Of a DNA stretch of 64,000 nucleotides, positions 58,871 through 64,000 are shown one piece after another; the first letter of the stretch is position 1, and every line of letters begins with the position of its first letter. The notes beneath the pieces are model-generated. The model saw only the letters and a list, made by a program, of their open reading frames with translations. It did not search any database and had not been told where the DNA came from. The DNA is from Trema orientale (lineage: Eukaryota; Streptophyta; Magnoliopsida; Rosales; Cannabaceae). Made by a program: the position numbers and the translations under genes. The stretch covers positions 422,783 through 486,782 of the forward strand of contig JXTC01000106.1 of the NCBI GenBank assembly GCA_002914845.1. Reading direction: 5' to 3'.

Positions 58871-60159
58871 ATTTGGCACCCACCGTGGGGCCTTGATCAC
58901 TTAATTATATCAATTTTCTGATTAGTCATCGTCTTCATCCCTCTCGCACCAAGGCCTGGTTTGTTTCATATAATTTTCTACTTGAGTCGTAGCTTTGATT
59001 TTACTCATATTATGCCCTTAAAGTTTATATAAATTTTCTATTCGTCACGATCATGGATTAGATTTAATTAATACCTATAATTGCATCAATTCATGTTGCT
59101 TTGTTTTGATATGACTCGATATATGTATTTGGTATCTTTCTGATCCTTTACTTTTATGCAAAAACGTTTGTTTTCCTTTTTATTTTAATAATTTTAATCT
59201 AGAATATATGACTTGTTGTTCATGGAATTAAACTGATAAATTTGGATTCCCTATTTTCCTACTTGGTACAATTATATTTGAACTTTTCCCTTGGGAAAAT
59301 CAGTTTACGGTTTTTATCTTGGGTAAACTCCGTTAATTTGGTTCATATAGTTGCTCTACATATATATACATCTTCGTCTATATTTATACAGCAGAAAGTT
59401 TTTAATCTACTGTCTATATATACGTATATAATTAACTTTGAGGATACTTTTTGTGATATTATAATAGGTATATAAGAGATTATGGCATAATAATATATAT
59501 GCTGGTCATAAAAAAAAAAGATTCAGTCTATTTGGTTTTTTAAAAAATGTATTAGTACTTGATTATTCTGTTAATTATCTTTACATTTTGCATTTACAAT
59601 CTTTTCTCTGATTTACAGGTGTTAGATTATTTTATTCTCCCAATTCCTTATTTAATACACAATTTTGCAGTTTATATCTTTGAATTATTGTTTTTTTCAA
59701 AACATTTATATATTTATATATTGTACTAATATTTAAAAGAATCCTCTTAATTTGGAGAAAAATATAATTTTAAGAGTGTTGTATTTTTTATTTTCTTATT
59801 TCTAAATGGTTTATTTGATGTGTGCTGCCTTGTCTTTTTATTTGTATTACATTTTTATTTATCCAAGATACGTACACAACTGTTCAAACTTTTAAATTTC
59901 CTGTACTATTCTCACGTATTTTTATTATTTATTTTTTAAACTGTACTTTTATTTATTTTTGAATATTATGTTTTATCACGTTTATTTATAAAGTATTTTA
60001 TCTTATTTCTTTCTCCCAAAAGTTGTTTTGATCTTTTATTTAATGACCGGTTTAGTGATAATTGATTTTGCTACATTTATATTTGTTTTTGTCTAATTGC
60101 ATTTTAGTTAAGCGTACCATGGATGTATGACCACATGATTCGGCTACAAGTTGATTTGG

Positions 60160-61010
60160 TTTTGCTGTGATGGTGTGAATGAAATGTTAGATTGAGTAAA
60201 TGATTGATTCGACTGTTTGGTTTGAATCTTTGAAATTATTTGAAGTACAAAACCTTTTAGCTGGATTGTTTTAAGTAATGTTTGATTTAAGTTGTTTTGT
60301 CTGTTTAATTTGTTGGTTTGAAATATTTGACTCTATTGCTTCATTATTTGGATTGATTGGCTTGAATAACCAGTTGGATAGATTGTTTGACTTGAATGTT
60401 TAAAGTTGTTTGAGGTATGAAACCTTTTGGTTTAATTGCTCTATTTTTTATTTGATTAGTTTGTTTTACTTGGTTTGATTAGAGTGACTCATTTGATAGT
60501 TAATTGGTTTGAAGTGCTTAGCTTGTTTGTCTTATGATAATTTTTTCTTTGAATGATTTACTTTATGACGACTTATTTGGATTGTCCGGAATGATTGATT
60601 TTATTGGTGTACTTGATTGATTGACTCAGATTGAATGTGCATGGTTGATGTGAGGATTGTCTGGTGTAATTGAATTGATTGATTTTAATTGTTTGATGTT
60701 TATTGGCTTGAATTGAGTAATTTGTTTGGATTGACTTGCGTGATATTTGATCGACTTAAATTATATGGATTGTTTGGCTATACATTGATTTTTGATTGGA
60801 ATAATTTGCTTCATGTCTGCTTGATTGGATTTAATTAGTTTGAAATGTGATTTAATTAATGCAATTGAATTGATTGATTTGGATTATAGAACGTGATTGA
60901 ATTGACTAATTGAGGATTATTAAATGTGTTTGAACTCTTTGGATTACTTGAAAACTTTCTTGTATTGTTTGACTCGTTTGAATTGTTTAAGTAACTAATA
61001 TGATTGATTT
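60160..61010. repeat. Degenerate TTGATTG / TTTGAATTG repeat tract in LARD
   Basis: Dense, irregular recurrence of ttgattgatt, gtttgaattg and ggattgattgg words. Non-coding. Confidence 0.8.
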
Positions 61011-61124
61011 AATCGTGTTTGAATGATTACGTTATGCATCCTCGTATATTTATCTATTACTATTTTATCTTAGCTAAAAATATTTACTATGACTCGAAGC
61101 GACAAGACATAATATATTATCCAG

Positions 61125-61640
61125 AGAAAAAAAGCTATCTCCAATGAGTGCTCATAAATCCTCTTGGCGAAGAAAAGATAGCTAAGAGTTGCTCTCTCTG
61201 ATGAGTGCATTTAATTCCTCTATACACGGAAAATGATAACTATCGAGAGCTCTAATTCCTCCCCATTCCGAACGAGTTCCGGGAGCTGCCCTCTCCGATG
61301 AGTGTTTTGAAATTCTCTTAACACAGAAAACGATAACTGTCGAGAACTCTAATTCCTCCCCGTTCTAAATGAGTTTAGGGAGCCGCCCTCTCTGATGAGT
61401 GCTTTTAAATCCTTTTGGCAAGGTGTGTGTAGAAGATAGTCGAGAGCTCTAATTCCTCCCCATTCCAAACGAGTTCCAGGAGCCACCCTCTCCGATGAGT
61501 GCTTTTAAATCCTCTTGGCAAGGTGTGTGTGGAAGATAGCCGAGAGCTCTAATTCCTCTCCATTCCCAAAGAGTTCCGAGAGCTCCAATTCCTCCTCATT
61601 ACAAATGAGTTCTGGGAGTCGTAAAAATGATGATAACCCA
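61125..61640. repeat. ~115-bp tandem repeats in LARD
   Basis: About four units with gctctaattcctccccattc, gagttccgggagc and ctctccgatgagtgctttta, then ggcaaggtgtgtgt. Frames through it are repeat by-products. Confidence 0.88.
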
Positions 61641-61793
61641 GTTTCATCTTTTACAAGTTTGATTTTCAAATTTAATTGCTTTATATTGATTTGTTATCTA
61701 ACAAGAAAATGTAAGGAAAGTATTACGAAAGAAAGTTTTCTGTATCTACTCTTCTAGTCTGAGTAAACTCGCACTGAGGAGTAGGGGGCTGAT

Positions 61794-62291
61794 TGTTAGG
61801 GATAAAATTCGTATAGCTCATTTTATGGCCTATATGGGGCCTACAAAATATATTCGTGCTTTTATGGGGTAACCTATCTCAGAAAAGAGGTAATTATTAT
61901 TTATGAATATTGGCCTAATTATGTTTCAAATCAAGCATTATCCGGTAAGTATCCTATTTTGATTAGGTTACCCAAAAGATAATTATTAATTATCTAATTA
62001 ATACTAATTTCTATTTATTAAACACCTATTATTTGTCTATAAATACATAGTATTCTTCTTCATTTGACATCTTTTTTTTTCTATTTTATTCTCTCTACAC
62101 ACGACCTCTACTGATTTTTTGCTCTTTTGCAGGAAATCAGAACCACATTAGGGTTTGATCCCAGCAAAGGGTATGTAGGCAGCTCTCATGAGCATAACCC
62201 AAAAATTAATCTAACCTATTTTTTTTAGATGCAGGATTACAAATGGTCATGGACCCTCCAATAAATTTAATTGTAGATTTTTGGCCCTAGA
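61794..62291 (+). repeat. LARD 3' LTR
   Basis: Begins tgttagggataaaattcg after a purine-rich tract and ends before the target duplication gaaac. A TATA-like ctataaatacatag lies near 62,038. Confidence 0.88.
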
Positions 62292-62296
62292 GAAAC

Positions 62297-62950
62297 AAGT
62301 CTGTATGCTGGTAGCTCCTTGTTGACATGTATGCCAAGTTTGGAGCCATTGAAACTGCACATGAAGTTTTTTCTGTTATGCCTCAGTTAGGCGTGGTCTC
62401 CATGAATGTGCTGATTGCTAGTTATAGTCAAATCAACTTAGAGAAAGCTATAAATTTGTTTCAAGGGATGCAGGATCCTGGATTGAGCACTAATGATATC
62501 ATATATGCTAGCCTTTTGGATGCTTGCAATGAACTACTATGCTAGTAATGGGAAGGCAAATCCATTGTCTGGTACTAATGAAAGCCCTTCTGTATGGTGG
62601 TTGTGACTTCTTGAGAGTCTCTTCTAGGCAAGTATGTAAGGTCTTAATGCAAAATGGATGCTGAAATTCTTTTCTTCAATTTTCCAAATCCAAAATGCAC
62701 AATACTATGGACTTCTATTATTTAAGGATAGTCAAAATGATTGTAGTGAGGAAGCTTTGCAGCTATACCGAAAAATGCATAGTGAGAATGCTCTACCAAA
62801 CCAAGCCTGTATTTGGTAGTGTCCCTTGAGCATCTGTTGTCTTATCTTCTTTGATAGATGGCATAAAGATCTAGTCTCTCATTTTTTTCTTTACTGGTTA
62901 TGATCAGGATGAGCTGACATGTAGTGCTCTTGTAGACATGTATGCAAAAC
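62297..62950 (+). pseudogene. PPR pseudogene, piece 3
   Basis: SLYAGSSLL, then a one-base shift, DMYAKFGAIETAHEVFSVMP, SMNVLIASYSQINLEKAINL and IIYASLLDACNELLC. Beyond a stop at about 62,545 come further decayed repeats in other frames (QIHCLVLMKALLYGG, NPKCTILWTSII, ELTCSALVDMYAKL). Cut at 62,951 by the next insertion, so the 3' end lies outside the window. Confidence 0.82.
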
Positions 62951-64000
62951 TGGTTAGAGTTTATGCCCTAAGAGCATGTATATTTTAGATATTTGCTGAA
63001 TTAATAAAATGACATTTTTATATTTGAATTTGTACATAATTTGCATGTCTTTAAATATCAGAAAATCCCTAGTTTATTTATGTGACCATAAATTTAGTAT
63101 ATAAGTGTTATATATATGAGGATTAAATTTATGGATAATAAACTAAATATAGTCTGTAACAATTAATTAAAGTTTGGAATCTTTAATTAAATATTATTAA
63201 TAAGGTCCATTAACATTGAGAATATAATAGTCTTATCCGGATTATTGATGTGTTGACATCACAATGGATGTACTTTATATAATTCGATTATATAGGACTG
63301 GACTAGACATGATTTAAATTCTACATAAATTCCATTAACTGTTGAGAGTTCAAATAATGTCACTAGATGATTATATATAAATTAATCTTAATCCTGAGTA
63401 GTTATAGACTCCTATTTATAACATTATGTTCTTTAACATACTTGTTAAAGGTTCGTTTCCTAAACAGACCGAAAATACTTGTATCTTAGGAGTATGATGA
63501 GATCAGTAGCTGGTAATGTAGATTACAGATATGGAATCCATTTCTTCCATTAGAAAGCTAAAAAGATGATTCATTTGTGTATTGATTCAGGAATTGAACA
63601 GTTTGAGTACTCAATTTATAATAGATTTATAAATTAATTGTTCATTGAAGAATCAATGATATACAAGGATAAAGATATAATTGGAGAGGTAAACATAATA
63701 TGACCTAGCTCTAATTATGAATTGTCTATAGAAGATTGAAATACATGTAATGATTAAATCGATGGACTGCTCGTTGTTTTCTGAGTAAATTAATTCTATA
63801 ACTTCAAGAATGTAATTCCAGATTTTTAGTGGAGTAATACTGGAATTAATAAATTAGACAAATTAATTAAAAAGTTTAATTAATTATCATAATTTATTAG
63901 AGCTTGAATTACAGGTCCATAGGTCCTCAATTCCACCTCTTATAAACATTGTATTGGATATTATATTATTTCTCTTACTGCACACTTTGTTTAGATAAAT
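62951..64000. repeat. Probable LTR of a Ty1-copia element, runs off window
   Basis: Starts tggttagagtttatgcccta exactly where PPR coding stops (after gcaaaac). This resembles the TGTTAG...TATGCCCTA start of many plant copia LTRs. About 1 kb of non-coding AT-rich sequence follows, with cttataaaca near 63,940 as a possible TATA region. The other LTR and the internal region are not in the window. Confidence 0.6.

Larger units (their letters stand above)
58367..62291 (+). mobile_element. Non-coding LTR element (LARD), 3.9 kb
   Basis: LTRs at 58,367-58,870 and 61,794-62,291 (504 and 498 bp, clearly homologous). Flanked by the target duplication GAAAC at 58,362-58,366 and 62,292-62,296. A primer-site-like tttggcacccaccgtggggc follows the 5' LTR, and gaggagtagggggctgat precedes the 3' LTR. 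The 2.9-kb interior has no gag or pol, only repeats, so it must be mobilised in trans. Confidence 0.9.

Noticed and set aside
61125-61757. 80-codon Ser/Asn-rich frame at 61,515
   Set aside because: Produced by the ~115-bp tandem repeats of the LARD interior.
1-64000. tRNA, rRNA, riboswitch or bacterial-type operon signals
   Set aside because: None found by eye. The only tRNA-related text is primer-binding sites complementary to tRNA ends in LTR elements.

Overview
This window is nuclear DNA of a flowering plant, most likely a eudicot. The evidence is spliced genes with GT-AG introns, a DYW-class pentatricopeptide (PPR) gene, a thylakoid CURT1-type gene, a plant CPP/TSO1-like gene, and a dense AT-rich load of plant transposon families (Ty1-copia, Ty3-gypsy, TRIM, LARD, Mutator-like elements and Helitrons). 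I cannot name the species from sequence alone. All family names rest on remembered motifs, because no search was run.

Layout. 1 to about 9.2 kb: a Mutator-like element (MULE) of the Kaonashi type, with a mudrA-type transposase and a DUF1985/Ulp1-like protease, cut by the window edge and carrying an inverted 5' half. 10.03-14.84 kb: a minus-strand Ty1-copia element with a 468-bp LTR, running into a 583-N gap just upstream of a host gene. 15.5-28.5 kb is the only intact gene island: a TCX/CPP transcription factor (+, 8 coding exons), a single-exon DYW PPR gene (-), and CURT1C (-, 6 coding exons). 29.5-42 kb: another MULE, split by a long-LTR Ty3-gypsy element (30,249-39,475, 5-bp target duplication GAATG). 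The gypsy 5' edge carries a complete 381-bp TRIM. 43.2-62.95 kb: a PPR pseudogene broken into pieces by a ~14-kb Helitron complex (no target duplication), a 3.9-kb non-coding LARD (target duplication GAAAC) and a copia-type LTR that runs off the window.

The strongest unexplained signal is structural. Three unrelated elements (the left MULE, the gypsy and the Helitron) each contain kilobase-scale blocks in the wrong orientation. Re-orienting each block in place restores the expected domain order: four blocks in one 64-kb window, none with N at its edges. Either small inversions recur here or the assembly contains misoriented pieces. Two single-N positions flanked by near-identical direct repeats (12,583 and 46,526) show that the assembly does contain unresolved joins.

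How the genes relate: the three intact genes look functionally independent. They are a nuclear CXC DNA-binding protein of the class that joins plant DREAM-type complexes, an organelle RNA-editing PPR protein, and a thylakoid membrane-curving protein. The rest of the window is repeats and decayed mobile DNA, with many premature stops that look like C-to-T decay.
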